Position numbers and translations under genes: made by a program
NCBI GenBank assembly: GCA_964647355.1
Contig: CAZYGK010000005.1
Location: 1-64,000, forward strand
Origin: SZUA-430 sp964647355
Lineage (GTDB): Bacteria; Pseudomonadota; Alphaproteobacteria; Micropepsales; Micropepsaceae
DNA: 64,000 bases
Direction of reading: 5' to 3'
The notes under the pieces: generated by a model
Database searches by the model: none
Seen by the model: the letters and a program-made list of their open reading frames with translations, nothing else
Told to the model about the DNA's origin: nothing
Part shown: one piece after another, positions 43,010 to 51,838 of the stretch
Position numbering within the stretch: position 1 is the first letter of the stretch
How the letters are laid out: each line of letters opens with the position of its first letter

Positions 43010-44332
43010 TCAAACGTTGGGCGTGATCAGGATGGCGCGGAAGTCGTTGACGTTCGTGCGTGTGGGCCCCGTCACTATCGATTGTCCCAGCGCCGCGAAG
43101 AAACGGCCCGAGTCGTTCGCATTCATCGCCGCGCGCGCATCGAGCGAAAGCGCGCGTGCCTTGGCAAGCGTATCGGGCCCAATCCAGGCGCCCGCCGCGT
43201 CGTCGTTGCCGTCGATCCCATCCGTGTCGGCGGCAAGCGCCCAGATGTTCGAAGCCCCCTGCAGCGCCTCCGCCATGGCGAGCAGGTACTCCCGGTTCCG
43301 CCCGCCGCGCCCTTGGCCCTGCACCGAGAGCGTCAACTCGCCGCCTGACAACAGCAACACGGGCTGCGCGCCGGCGGGCGTGTGCAGGGCGATCTCTGCA
43401 TGCGTGCGCCCCACGCGGCGCGCATCGCCCTCGACGTTCACGCCGATGATCTTGGTCACGAGGTCAAGCCGATGCGCCTCGTCTGCCGCCGCCGACAGCG
43501 CATCCGCGCCGCGCGCGATGATCCGCGTCTCCGTCCGTGCCAACCGGGGATCGCCGGGCTTCAGTGACTCGTTCTCGGGCGCGCGCAACACACGCATCGC
43601 ATGTTCGCCGGCGGCAACGTTGTATCTCGCGAGAATGTCGAGCGCATCGCGCTGCGTCGTCGGATCGCCGACCGTCGGTCCCGATGCGATCACCGAAAGA
43701 TCGTCGCCCGCCACGTCCGATATCGCGAGCGCATGCACCCGTGCCGGATACGCCGCTGCCGCAAGCCGCCCGCCTTTGATGGCGGAGAGATGCCTGCGCA
43801 CGCAGTTGATCTCGCCGATCGTCGCCGACGAAAGCACGAGCGCCCGCGTGATCGCCTGCTTCTCGGCCAGCGTCAGCGGCGCGAGCGGCGCGCTCCATAG
43901 AGCCGACCCGCCGCCCGATAGCAGTGCCAGAACGACGTCGTTCTCACCCAGCGGCGCAACCAACCCCAGCGCCCGCGCCGCTGCATCGCGTCCGGCGGCA
44001 TCCGGCAAAGGATGTCCCGCCTCGATCACCTCGATCGCACGTGTCGCCACACCGTGCCCGTAGCGCGTGACCACAAGCCCTTCGACCGGCCCCCACGCGT
44101 CCTCGACAGCCGCAGCCATCGCCGCCGCAGCCTTCCCCGCGCCCACGACAACGACACGTCCCGGCGGCCGCCGCGGTAGGGCAGGGGGCACGATCCGCTG
44201 CGGCTGGCATGCCGTCACAGCCGCATCGAACAAGCGCCGGAGTGTGGTTGCTGCGTCGAACAGTCTTTGCGCCCTCGCGTTGGCGTTCGCTATCTTCGCC
44301 CGAGTCAGGCTTTCCCGCAAACCAGGTAACAC
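43010..44332 (-). CDS. gckA: glycerate 2-kinase (GckA/TtuD, MOFRL domain)
   Basis: About 440 residues. The start is uncertain: a GTG at 44332 is taken here, but the frame runs to 44383 and later GTG/TTG codons are possible. The N-terminal domain has VVVVGAGKAAAAMAAAVED, GHPLPDAAG and LLSGGGSALWSAP. The C-terminal MOFRL domain has LLSGGELTLSVQGQGRGGRNREYLL and AADTDGIDGNDDAAGAW. It phosphorylates glycerate to 2-phosphoglycerate, linking glyoxylate use to glycolysis. The divergent amidohydrolase start lies only a few bases away. Confidence 0.9.
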   Translation of the reverse strand: MLPGLRESLTRAKIANANARAQRLFDAATTLRRLFDAAVTACQPQRIVPPALPRRPPGRVVVVGAGKAAAAMAAAVEDAWGPVEGLVVTRYGHGVATRAIEVIEAGHPLPDAAGRDAAARALGLVAPLGENDVVLALLSGGGSALWSAPLAPLTLAEKQAITRALVLSSATIGEINCVRRHLSAIKGGRLAAAAYPARVHALAISDVAGDDLSVIASGPTVGDPTTQRDALDILARYNVAAGEHAMRVLRAPENESLKPGDPRLARTETRIIARGADALSAAADEAHRLDLVTKIIGVNVEGDARRVGRTHAEIALHTPAGAQPVLLLSGGELTLSVQGQGRGGRNREYLLAMAEALQGASNIWALAADTDGIDGNDDAAGAWIGPDTLAKARALSLDARAAMNANDSGRFFAALGQSIVTGPTRTNVNDFRAILITPNV

Positions 44333-44337
44333 GAAGC

Positions 44338-45093
44338 GTGCCGACAGACCCGCCCGCCTACGAGATCGCGAACGCCGGCGCAACGCCTCATCTCATCTTC
44401 GTCTGCGACCACGCCTCGAATGCGGTGCCGCCCGAATACGGCGCGCTGGGCCTGGAACCCGGCCTCTTCCGCCGCCACATCGCCTATGACATCGGCGCCG
44501 CCGACGTCACGCGCGCGATGGCGCAAGCGTTCGGCGCACCGGCTGTGTTGGGTGTCTACTCGCGCCTGCTCATCGACTTGAACCGCGGCGCCGACGACCC
44601 GACGCTGGTGATGAAACTCTCAGACGGCGCAATCATCCCGGGCAATGCCAAGGCCGATCATGCCGAAGTGGTAAACCGTACGCGCCGCTTCTACCGTCCC
44701 TATCACGACACGATCGAAGCCGAGATTACGCGCGCCCGCGCGCAGGACATCGTGCCCGTCATCGTTTCGATCCACTCGTTCACGCCCGAATGGCGCGGCA
44801 GACAACGCCCGTGGCAAGTAGGCGTGCTGTGGAGCCGCAAAGACGGCCGCCTCGCGCTGCCACTGCTTGAGGCGCTCCGCAGTGAGGGCGACCTCACAGT
44901 CGGCGACAACGAGCCTTATTCGGGCGAGCTCGAAGGCGACTGCATGGAACAGCACGCGCTGAAGCATGGTTTTCCGCACGTCCTCATCGAGATCCGCCAA
45001 GATTTGATCGATACGGCAACGGGCGCGGCAGGCTGGGCCGCACGCCTTACGCCCATCTTGCGCGAGAGCATCGCGCGCCTACATTCCCGTTAG
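44338..45093 (+). CDS. N-formylglutamate amidohydrolase family protein (paralogue 2)
   Basis: 251 residues from a GTG at 44338; the ATG at 44209 would overlap the divergent kinase gene. Signatures: LIFVCDHASNAVPPEYGALG, GVYSRLLIDLNRGADDP, IVSIHSFTPEWRGR and VLIEIRQDLID. This is a shorter, different branch from the copy at 10780. It is followed within 10 bp by DUF1244 and then gapR, a gene order I recognise from other alphaproteobacteria. The true substrate is unknown. Confidence 0.88.
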   Translation: MPTDPPAYEIANAGATPHLIFVCDHASNAVPPEYGALGLEPGLFRRHIAYDIGAADVTRAMAQAFGAPAVLGVYSRLLIDLNRGADDPTLVMKLSDGAIIPGNAKADHAEVVNRTRRFYRPYHDTIEAEITRARAQDIVPVIVSIHSFTPEWRGRQRPWQVGVLWSRKDGRLALPLLEALRSEGDLTVGDNEPYSGELEGDCMEQHALKHGFPHVLIEIRQDLIDTATGAAGWAARLTPILRESIARLHSR

Positions 45094-45102
45094 GAGGGTC
45101 CC

Positions 45103-45402
45103 ATGAACGATGCCACCAAGACCGAGATCGAAGCCGCCGTGTTCCGTCGCCTGGTTGCGCACCTGCAAAAGCGCACGGACGCGCAGAACATCGACCTCAT
45201 GAATCTCGCGGGCTTCTGCCGAAACTGCCTCGGCGACTGGTTCAAAGATGCGGCTGCCGAACGTGGCGTAGATATCTCCAAGGACGACGCCCGCGCCCGG
45301 GTCTACGGCATGCCCTACGCAGAGTGGAAAGCGCGCTACCAGAAGGAAGCGTCCGCAGAACAAAAGGCCGCTTTCGAAAAATCCCACAAAAGCCACGGCT
45401 AG
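45103..45402 (+). CDS. DUF1244 protein
   Basis: 99 residues, a strong GGAGG site upstream. The conserved core is VFRRLVAHLQKRTDAQNIDL, NLAGFCRNCLGDWF and RVYGMPYAEWKARYQ with a Cys pair that may bind metal. No export signal. The family is small, cytoplasmic and of unknown function, found mainly in Proteobacteria. It is co-transcribed with the amidohydrolase before it. Confidence 0.92.
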   Translation: MNDATKTEIEAAVFRRLVAHLQKRTDAQNIDLMNLAGFCRNCLGDWFKDAAAERGVDISKDDARARVYGMPYAEWKARYQKEASAEQKAAFEKSHKSHG

Positions 45403-45519
45403 GTCTTGGCGGCGGCTGTGGAATCCCACAGCTTTCCCGCCCTCGCAGGATTGATTCGTTTTCGATCCGCGAACTAGGGTTCGCGCCCGAATTTCATTGG
45501 GTTTTAGTTGGGGTAGACG

Positions 45520-45765
45520 ATGGCCAAAGCCAATTTCGCCAAGGATCAATTGAAGTCGCTGGTCGAGCGTGTGGAGCGCCTCGAGGAAGAAAAGACCGCG
45601 CTCGCGGGCGACATCCGCGAAGTCTACGCGGAGGCGAAGGGCCACGGCTTCGACACCAAAATCATGCGCCAGGTCGTGCGCCTGCGGAAACTCGACTCGA
45701 GCCAGCGCGAAGAGCAAGACACGCTGCTCGACCTCTATATGTCCGCCCTCGGCATGGCGAGCTAG
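45520..45765 (+). CDS. gapR: nucleoid-associated protein GapR (DUF2312)
   Basis: 81 residues, nearly all coiled coil: QLKSLVERVERLEEEKTALA, DIREVYAEAKGHGFDTKIMR and VVRLRKLDSSQREEQDTLLD. This is the DUF2312 signature of GapR. In Caulobacter GapR clamps overtwisted DNA ahead of forks and transcription and is essential there. It is preceded by DUF1244 at 117 bp. An inverted-repeat element begins ten bases after its stop. Confidence 0.95.
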   Translation: MAKANFAKDQLKSLVERVERLEEEKTALAGDIREVYAEAKGHGFDTKIMRQVVRLRKLDSSQREEQDTLLDLYMSALGMAS

Positions 45766-45774
45766 AGCATTCTT

Positions 45775-46307
45775 CGATCAAGTGGCATCGCGCGACCTCC
45801 CCTCGCCCGCTTGCGGGAGAGGGGCCGGGGGTGAGGGGGAATCAATTGCCCCATTGATCCGAGTTCGCGCCTCATAGGCAATCACCTCCGCAAGAGTGTG
45901 CGCACTGACCGCGTCGTTCTCAACGTCGTAGCGCACGACATCGTAGCCGGCGGCACGCAACTCTCGCTCACGCAGGTCATCGGCTGCCTGACGGAACTGG
46001 TGCCAATAGCCGTCGATCTCAATCAACAGCCGCGCCTCAAGGCAGCGAAGTCGGCGATGTATCGGCCGACCGCGTATTGCCGGCGAAACTTCAACCCCAT
46101 CGCGCGGCGATTGCGCAGTTCCTTCCAAAGTTCGGCTTCGAACCTTGTCTCCCTCTGACGCAGCCGCCGTGCTGCACGAATGTTCTGACCATCTCTCATC
46201 GGTCATTGTTGAGGGATGAATGTGGCGAAGTTGGGTCGCTGACTCCCCCTCACCCCCGGCCCCTCTCCCGCAAGCGGGAGAGGGGTGAAGCGATGCCCAC
46301 TTGATCG
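45775..46307. mobile_element. inverted-repeat-bounded unit carrying a DUF559 gene
   Basis: The left end (45775-45840) and right end (46244-46307) are near-complete inverted copies. The outer part is CGATCAAGTGG..CATCGC, and the inner 42 bp (45799-45840 versus 46244-46285) differs at one position. Each end also contains the palindrome CCCGCTTGCGGGAGAGGGG. The interior holds only the DUF559 gene. No transposase and no clear target duplication are seen. I infer a small non-autonomous element; a pair of dispersed repeats that happens to flank the gene is the alternative. Confidence 0.55.
45778..46199 (-). pseudogene. DUF559 endonuclease-like gene, frameshifted
   Basis: From the ATG at 46199 the frame encodes the usual DUF559 start (RDGQNIRAARRLRQRETRFE, AELWKELRNRRAMGLKFRRQ, YAVGRYIADFAAL) and then hits TGA. 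The rest (EARLLIEIDGYWHQFRQAAD, DLRERELRAAGYDVVRYDVE) lies in the adjacent frame. The break is near 46040 and needs one missing base. DUF559 proteins have a Vsr/PD-(D/E)xK-like fold, with the ADF and LLIEIDG residues as active-site parts. The C-terminal PSPPAPLPQAGEGR tail is encoded by the flanking repeat. Inactive unless the frameshift is a sequence error. Confidence 0.75.
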
Positions 46308-46357
46308 GGCAGGCAAGCCGCCTCTACGGTCTGCCCAACACCTAAGGGAGACCGTCA

Positions 46358-47293
46358 ATGAAAGCCGCCCCGTACCTTGCCGCCTGCGTAACCCTCGCCG
46401 CCGGCGCCGCATTCGCGGCCGACAATTGGTATCCGTCGAAATACGGTGCGAGCGACACGATCGGCGCGGCGAACAATCTCTCGCCAGACGCAACGCTCGC
46501 CGCATCCAAACTCGTGAAACTAGGCAAGGTGTACGCGCTCGGCGTCGTCACCGGCCCTGACACGCCGGCCTACCCGCCGCGCACCTACCAAATTGTGGTG
46601 ACGCAATCGAACGACGGCACGGGTGGGACGCTCGGCTCGAACAAAGCGACCGGCAACGACGACATCCTGATGTCCTATGTCGGCATCGGCTCGCAGCTTG
46701 ACGGCCTAGGCCACCTCGGCATCGACCATCGCTATTACAACGGCAACCACGCGAAAGACTTCGTCACACCTGGCGGCTTGAAGAAGCTCGGCACCGAAAG
46801 CGTGCCGCCGATCGCGACGCGCGGCGTCTTGCTCGATATGGCCAAGCTCTTGAAGAACAAGGTCCTACCCGCAGGCCGGGCCTTCAACCGCAAGGAAATC
46901 GAGGCGGCGGAGAAGGCTGCAGGCGTGACAATCGGCAAGGGCGACGTTGTGATCTTCCACACCGGCTGGATGTCGCTGGCCGACAGAGACAAGAAGAAGT
47001 TCATGGGCGGCGAACCCGGTCTCGGCAAGGAAGGCGCTGAGCTTCTCGCGGCGCGCGGCGTCGTCGCGGTTGGCGCCGACACATGGGGTGTCGAAGCCGT
47101 GCCCTTCGAAGTGAAGACCGAGGCGTTCCCCGTACACCAGATCCTGCTTGCGAAGAACGGCGTGTATCTCCTCGAAGGCATGAACACGGCCGCGCTGGCT
47201 GCCGACGGCGCGACGGAGTTCCTGTTCGTGCTCGGTCAGCCGCGCTTCCAAGGCGCTGTCCAAGCCGTGATCAACCCGATCGCGATCAGGTAG
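46358..47293 (+). CDS. secreted cyclase-family hydrolase
   Basis: 311 residues with a signal peptide (cut after AAFAA). The cyclase fold (kynurenine-formamidase family) has the region YVGIGSQLDGLGHLGID in place of the canonical HxGTHxD metal motif, then GDVVIFHTGWMSL and VGADTWGVEAVPFE. Family members hydrolyse cyclic amides or esters. The variant motif is found in a subgroup with unknown substrates. Ribosome site AAGGGAG. The 3' end overlaps the convergent OPT gene by 8 bp. Confidence 0.85.
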   Translation: MKAAPYLAACVTLAAGAAFAADNWYPSKYGASDTIGAANNLSPDATLAASKLVKLGKVYALGVVTGPDTPAYPPRTYQIVVTQSNDGTGGTLGSNKATGNDDILMSYVGIGSQLDGLGHLGIDHRYYNGNHAKDFVTPGGLKKLGTESVPPIATRGVLLDMAKLLKNKVLPAGRAFNRKEIEAAEKAAGVTIGKGDVVIFHTGWMSLADRDKKKFMGGEPGLGKEGAELLAARGVVAVGADTWGVEAVPFEVKTEAFPVHQILLAKNGVYLLEGMNTAALAADGATEFLFVLGQPRFQGAVQAVINPIAIR

Positions 47294-49094
47294 CCCCAAA
47301 GCCGAAGTAGAGCAGCACCGGCACCAGCACAGCGACCAACGCCTCGCCGGCGATGAAACCGGAGGCGAGCGGCACCATGTACACGCTCGCCGAACGCCTG
47401 GCGACGATCATCCAGATCGCCCCCAACACCGCGCCCACAAAGATCATCGCGACCGGCGCGAACGGCAGAAGGAAGCCGAGCCCCAAACCCGTCGGCGACG
47501 GCACGAAGGCCTTCCACTTCGTGTCTTCGGCGAGCGCAAAGATGACGCCGAGCACCGCCGCAGCCGCCATCGCGATCAGCGCCGTCACGGGCAAGGCATC
47601 GACGCCCGCGCTCAGGATCTCCGCAAAGCCTGCCGCGCGCCGCGCCGTCGGTGCCGCAAGTTGTGCGTTCTCGCCGACGATGCCGTACGTCGAAACCAGC
47701 ATCGGATAGGTCCATGCCAGCGCCGCCGCACCGACCGGCGCACCGATCAGCTGTGCGATCGTCATAGCCCGCGGCGTCGAACCGATCAGGTGCCCGGTCT
47801 TGTAGTCTTGCATCAACCCTTCCGACGTCGAGGCGATCGTGCCCGTCGTTGCATTGCCCATGATGTTGGCCGTCACGTTGCCGGGCGCGACGACGGCGAA
47901 CAGGCCCTGCATCATGTTCGAGAGCGCGCTGATCGGCCCCCAGTTCGTCTCGCCCAGCGCCCGCAACCCGACGAGCATCAGCGGGATCGACAACACGATC
48001 GCAACCACGCTCATCCAAATCGGCATGCCGAAATACTGTTCCTGCAGATAGCAGAGCGCGGCTGCGAGACCGATAACGCCCAAGAATACCAAGCTGAGCG
48101 GCACGTCGCCGCCCGACACGCCGCCCAAGCCCCGAAACGCTTCCGCCAGCAACTTCCAGCGCACCGCGAGGATCGTCATGCCGGCCGCCACGATCATCCC
48201 GATCGCAGGCCACATCAGCCAGAATAGAACCTGCGTCCGCGTCGGGTGATCCGGCAGAATGCCGTTCTCGATCAGCTGCAACGGTGCAAACAGCCAGCCC
48301 ACGCAAACGCCGACCATCAGCCAGAAGCTGATGCGCAAGCCAATAATCATGCCGCTGCCGATCGAGAGCAGGCTGTACGAAACGCCCACACCCATTGCGG
48401 CCAGCACGAACGAAGCGCCCGCCGCCCCCCAGGTCAGATCGCCGGGGGTCCAACCTTCCGGCACATACTTGAAGAGCTGCGCATCCTCGCGGACGAACAT
48501 CAGCGCCGCCGACATGAGCAAGCCGATCCCGAGGATCGTCGCCGCCCGCCGTGCCTGGATGTAAGCGACGTCCGTCTTCTCGCTGCCGCGCGGCGGGTCG
48601 AGAACTTTTAGCGTTTCCGCCGCCGCCATCCCGTCGGGAAACGGCAGCTTTTCGTCGACGACGAAGTGCTTGCGCATCGGCACCGCCAGCAACACGCCGA
48701 GCATCGATGCTGTGGTCAGCCAAATGAACGTCTGCTCCGGCGTCGGGGCCAGCGTGAACGTCACGAGCTTCGACTCGCGCAACATGTCGAACGAGGCGAG
48801 CACGATGCACATGAACGCGGTCTGCGCCGCCGACGTGCCGGCCGTCTGCACGATGTTGTTCTGCCACCGGTCGTAGGACTTGCCCGCGATCACGCTCAAG
48901 ATCACGAAGCCGAAGAACGCAGACACGATCGACACGTTCGGCCCGAACCCGAGCTTCAGCACCATGTAAGGGTAGGAAAGCCCCATCACCGCCGCGACGA
49001 TCACCGCCGCAAAGACCGAAGCGAACGAGAGTTCGCGCCCCCGCACATGCGCACCCGTGTCGGTTCCCGCTTCCACTGCGCCCGCTTCGGCCAT
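47286..49094 (-). CDS. OPT family oligopeptide transporter
   Basis: 602 residues from the ATG at 49094, with GGGGAAG upstream. Around fourteen membrane spans; the first is ELSFASVFAAVIVAAVMGLS, and the family stretch SVAFFGF-like FFGFVILSVIAGKS is visible. A GNATTGTIASTSEGLMQDYKTGHLIG segment is typical of the bacterial OPT branch. It imports peptides or metal chelates with protons. The substrate is unknown. The gene is transcribed alone. Confidence 0.9.
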   Translation of the reverse strand: MAEAGAVEAGTDTGAHVRGRELSFASVFAAVIVAAVMGLSYPYMVLKLGFGPNVSIVSAFFGFVILSVIAGKSYDRWQNNIVQTAGTSAAQTAFMCIVLASFDMLRESKLVTFTLAPTPEQTFIWLTTASMLGVLLAVPMRKHFVVDEKLPFPDGMAAAETLKVLDPPRGSEKTDVAYIQARRAATILGIGLLMSAALMFVREDAQLFKYVPEGWTPGDLTWGAAGASFVLAAMGVGVSYSLLSIGSGMIIGLRISFWLMVGVCVGWLFAPLQLIENGILPDHPTRTQVLFWLMWPAIGMIVAAGMTILAVRWKLLAEAFRGLGGVSGGDVPLSLVFLGVIGLAAALCYLQEQYFGMPIWMSVVAIVLSIPLMLVGLRALGETNWGPISALSNMMQGLFAVVAPGNVTANIMGNATTGTIASTSEGLMQDYKTGHLIGSTPRAMTIAQLIGAPVGAAALAWTYPMLVSTYGIVGENAQLAAPTARRAAGFAEILSAGVDALPVTALIAMAAAAVLGVIFALAEDTKWKAFVPSPTGLGLGFLLPFAPVAMIFVGAVLGAIWMIVARRSASVYMVPLASGFIAGEALVAVLVPVLLYFGFGAT

Positions 49095-49184
49095 TGGCTT
49101 CCCCTCGAAATTGGTGCGGGAACCTAGCGAACGCCCGCCGATATCGGCAACATCGCTGAGTGACCGCATTCCGGGAGGCCTAAG

Positions 49185-49703
49185 GTGAACACGACAAAGA
49201 AAGCCGCGCGTGCCCGGAACGCATCACTACCGAAGGCGATGGCACGGTGTTTGTGCACTGCGGTGGAGATCGAGGTCGCGCTCCCCGTCTTCTGGGCGTG
49301 GCACGATCATTCCGCCGCGAGCCGGCGCGCCCATGGCGCGGCCTACGCAACCTACGTGGGATGTTGGAAGAGCAAAGTTCGCTTGGCAAAGGGTGATGCG
49401 CTTCTCACGCGCTTCGAAGACAAAGACGCCGCCCGCATCCGCACGTTCTGCAGCCGCTGCGGCACGCCCGTCATGTACGAACGCAGTCACTCCCCCAAAA
49501 TGGTCAACATCCCCCGCGCGCTCTTCACCGGACGCACGGGCCGCGAACCGCTCTACCACATCGCCATCGAAGAGCTTCAGGAATGGACCTATCTCGGCGA
49601 AAGCTTGAAGCCGCTCAAAGGCTACCCCGGCGTCGTCTGGACCGGTCCGAAACGACGGCGCAAGACGATCGAGTTCGAAGACATTGACCCGTTGAACAGC
49701 TGA
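49185..49703 (+). CDS. GFA/CENP-V-type protein with altered zinc site
   Basis: 172 residues from a GTG with GGGAGG upstream. The Mss4-like fold of glutathione-dependent formaldehyde-activating enzyme relatives is recognisable: Cys22/Cys24 near RCLCTAVEIEV, and Cys89/Cys92 in FCSRCGTPVMYER. The middle CHCSxC motif is replaced by HDHSAAS, so one zinc site is lost. A role in glutathione adduct binding is thus doubtful. The gene is divergent from the OPT transporter. Confidence 0.75.
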   Translation: MNTTKKAARARNASLPKAMARCLCTAVEIEVALPVFWAWHDHSAASRRAHGAAYATYVGCWKSKVRLAKGDALLTRFEDKDAARIRTFCSRCGTPVMYERSHSPKMVNIPRALFTGRTGREPLYHIAIEELQEWTYLGESLKPLKGYPGVVWTGPKRRRKTIEFEDIDPLNS

Positions 49704-49720
49704 CTCGAAGAGCCGGAGGG

Positions 49721-49758
49721 CGGTGCAGCGCTAAGCGTCATGGGCAAGCGCTGCACCG
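49721..49758. terminator. 12-bp hairpin between convergent genes
   Basis: CGGTGCAGCGCT (49721-49732) and AGCGCTGCACCG (49747-49758) pair perfectly around a 14-nt loop, between the GFA-type gene and the convergent peptidase gene. No T run, but the position suits bidirectional termination. Confidence 0.5.
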
Positions 49759-49768
49759 ATCAAGGTGG

Positions 49769-51623
49769 CTACTTCTCCGCCAGCAGTTTCTCCATCTGGT
49801 CGAGGATGCGGTTCATTCGTGCCTCGAGCGCGCGGTAGGGAACCGGCGTCGCCATGTCCGCGCCCGCGGTCTTATAGAGCGCATACGGATAATCGGACCC
49901 GCCGGCACTCAAGAGCGCGATGAACCGCCGGCGTGCCGGTTCGCCTTCTTTGAGCACCGCATCCGCCATATAGGCGCCGCCAGCCATCGATGTCGCGTAG
50001 TTGTAGACGTAGAACCCGCGATAGAAGTGCGGAATGAACGCCCACTCGACGCAGTATGCGGGATCGATCCGCATCACGCCCTCACCGGTGCCGTGATACG
50101 CTTGAGCAAGTCGCAGTAGACTTGCGTCATCCGCTCGCCCGTTAAGGGTTCGCCTTTTTCGGCGAGCGCATGCGCATTGATCAGGAATTCGGCGAACATC
50201 GCCTGGCGGAAATAGCTCCCGCGAATCTGGTCCAGCGCCTCGTTCAGGAACGCGAGCTTCTCGTCCCGCGTCTTCGCCTGCGCCAGCATGTGCTCGAACA
50301 GCAAGACTTCGTTCGTGATCGACGCCGTCTCCGCCGTAAACGTCGAGTAGTTCGAAAGCTCGTACGGTTGCGCGCGCGTTGTCAAAACGGTGTGCACCGC
50401 ATGCCCCCACTCATGCGCGAATGTCGAGAGCGAATCGTAATCGTCGTTATGATTGAGCAGCAGGTAGGGATGAACGTCGTAAGCCCCGCCGCTCATATAG
50501 GCCCCGGAAGCTTTGCCCGGCTGCGGGTAGACGTGGGTCCAACGCTTCGAGAACCCGTGCTTGAGAATGTCGGTGTACTCGCTCCCGAACGGCGCGAGCG
50601 CGGCAAGCGTCAGCCGCCTCGAGTCCTCAAGTGTGTAGACGTTTTTGACCGAGGTCAGTGGCGCATAGATGTCGTGATAGCCCAGATCGTTGACGTCCAA
50701 CATCCGCGCACGGAGCTTGAGCGCCCGGTGAAATGTTGGCAGCGCGCGGTTCACCTCGGAAATCAACGTGCGCACGACAGGCTCGGGCATGTTGTCGGCG
50801 AACAGCGAGGATTCCAGTGCGCTGTTGTACTTTCTCGCTTTCGCATAGAACACATTGCTCAGCATCGCCGCCTGCAGGTTGGAGCCGAGCGTCCCTTCGA
50901 ACGACTTGTACGCCCCCAAAACGCATCGAAGACGCGCTTCCGGTCGGCCCGGTTCGGCGCCTGGCGGTGCAGCGAATACGCCGCCTGCGTCAGCTTCACT
51001 TCGGTCCCGTCGGAGAGCTTCACGGTCGGAAACGGCAATTCCCCGTTCGCGAAGATCGAATAGACGTTACCCGGCTGGCCCAGTGCATTGCCGGCTTGCG
51101 CGATCACGTCTTCCGATTCCGGCGACAGCGTATGCGGCGCGCTACGCAGCGTGTCGCGCAGAAAGAACGTGTTCTTCTTTAAGCCCGGCGCGGCGGCGAT
51201 GAATTGTTCGACCTTCGCCGATCCAAGGCTCAAGATCTCGGGCCTGATCCAAGCCGTCGCCTCGCCGAGTTTCGAATAGAGCGTCGATCCGGTCTGGTTG
51301 CGCGCTTGATCGGGTGCGGAGCGCACGTCCTCATCAGACTTAAGCGAGGCATAGATCGCAAGCCGCGCCAGTCGCTTCTCGATCGCCGTGATCGCGTCGA
51401 GCGTCGCCAGCATCGTCTTCGCGTCGCGCCCGAGCGAGCCCTTGTACTTGGCGATACCCGCGATCTCTTTCTCGAGCTTCGTACGCTCTTCATCCCAGGC
51501 CGTGGTGGAGGCAAAGAGATCGGTCAAATCCCACGTCGCATTGGCGTCGGGCGTGGGCGCCGCCACAGCCCCTGACAGGCTCAAGGCTATCGCGACACTG
51601 GCAAGCAACAACCGGCACTTCAT
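49769..51623 (-). pseudogene. M3 family oligoendopeptidase (PepF-like), two frameshifts
   Basis: Homologous sequence runs without a gap from the signal peptide at 51623 to the stop at 49769 but in three frames. The first (51623 to about 50917) encodes the N-terminal helical lobe up to RADRKRVFDAFWG. The second (about 50917-50100) holds the catalytic HEWGHAVH zinc motif and YMSGGAYDVHPYLLLNHND. The third (to 49769) has MRIDPAYCVEWAFIPHFYRG and MNRILDQMEKLL. The first shift is in a run of five G on the coding strand at 50917-50913; the second is near 50100. Both need one extra base. As written, the main product stops before the active site. Confidence 0.85.
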
Positions 51624-51781
51624 GAAATCCCCCTCGGAATTGGCTCTAGACTCGAGCGGCACACTAAACAAACGCGCCGAACATTGGCCTTCACGCTTGG
51701 TTGATCCGTACCCCGCGCCTCGGCCCGCTGCAAATTCGTCGGATTCCGCCGATTCCTCTTTGCGCGGCAGTCGATCCAACG

Positions 51782-51817
51782 AAAAAGGCCGCGCTCTTTG
51801 TCTAAAGAACGCGGCCT
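51782..51817 (-). terminator. rho-independent terminator
   Basis: On the minus strand GAGGCCGCGTTCTTT and AAAGAGCGCGGCC form a 13-bp stem with one G-U pair and an AGAC loop, followed by TTTTT. It lies 22 bp after the glycine-zipper gene and is the most textbook terminator of the window. Confidence 0.85.
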
Positions 51818-51838
51818 CTCAACCTGCAGAAGCTACGA

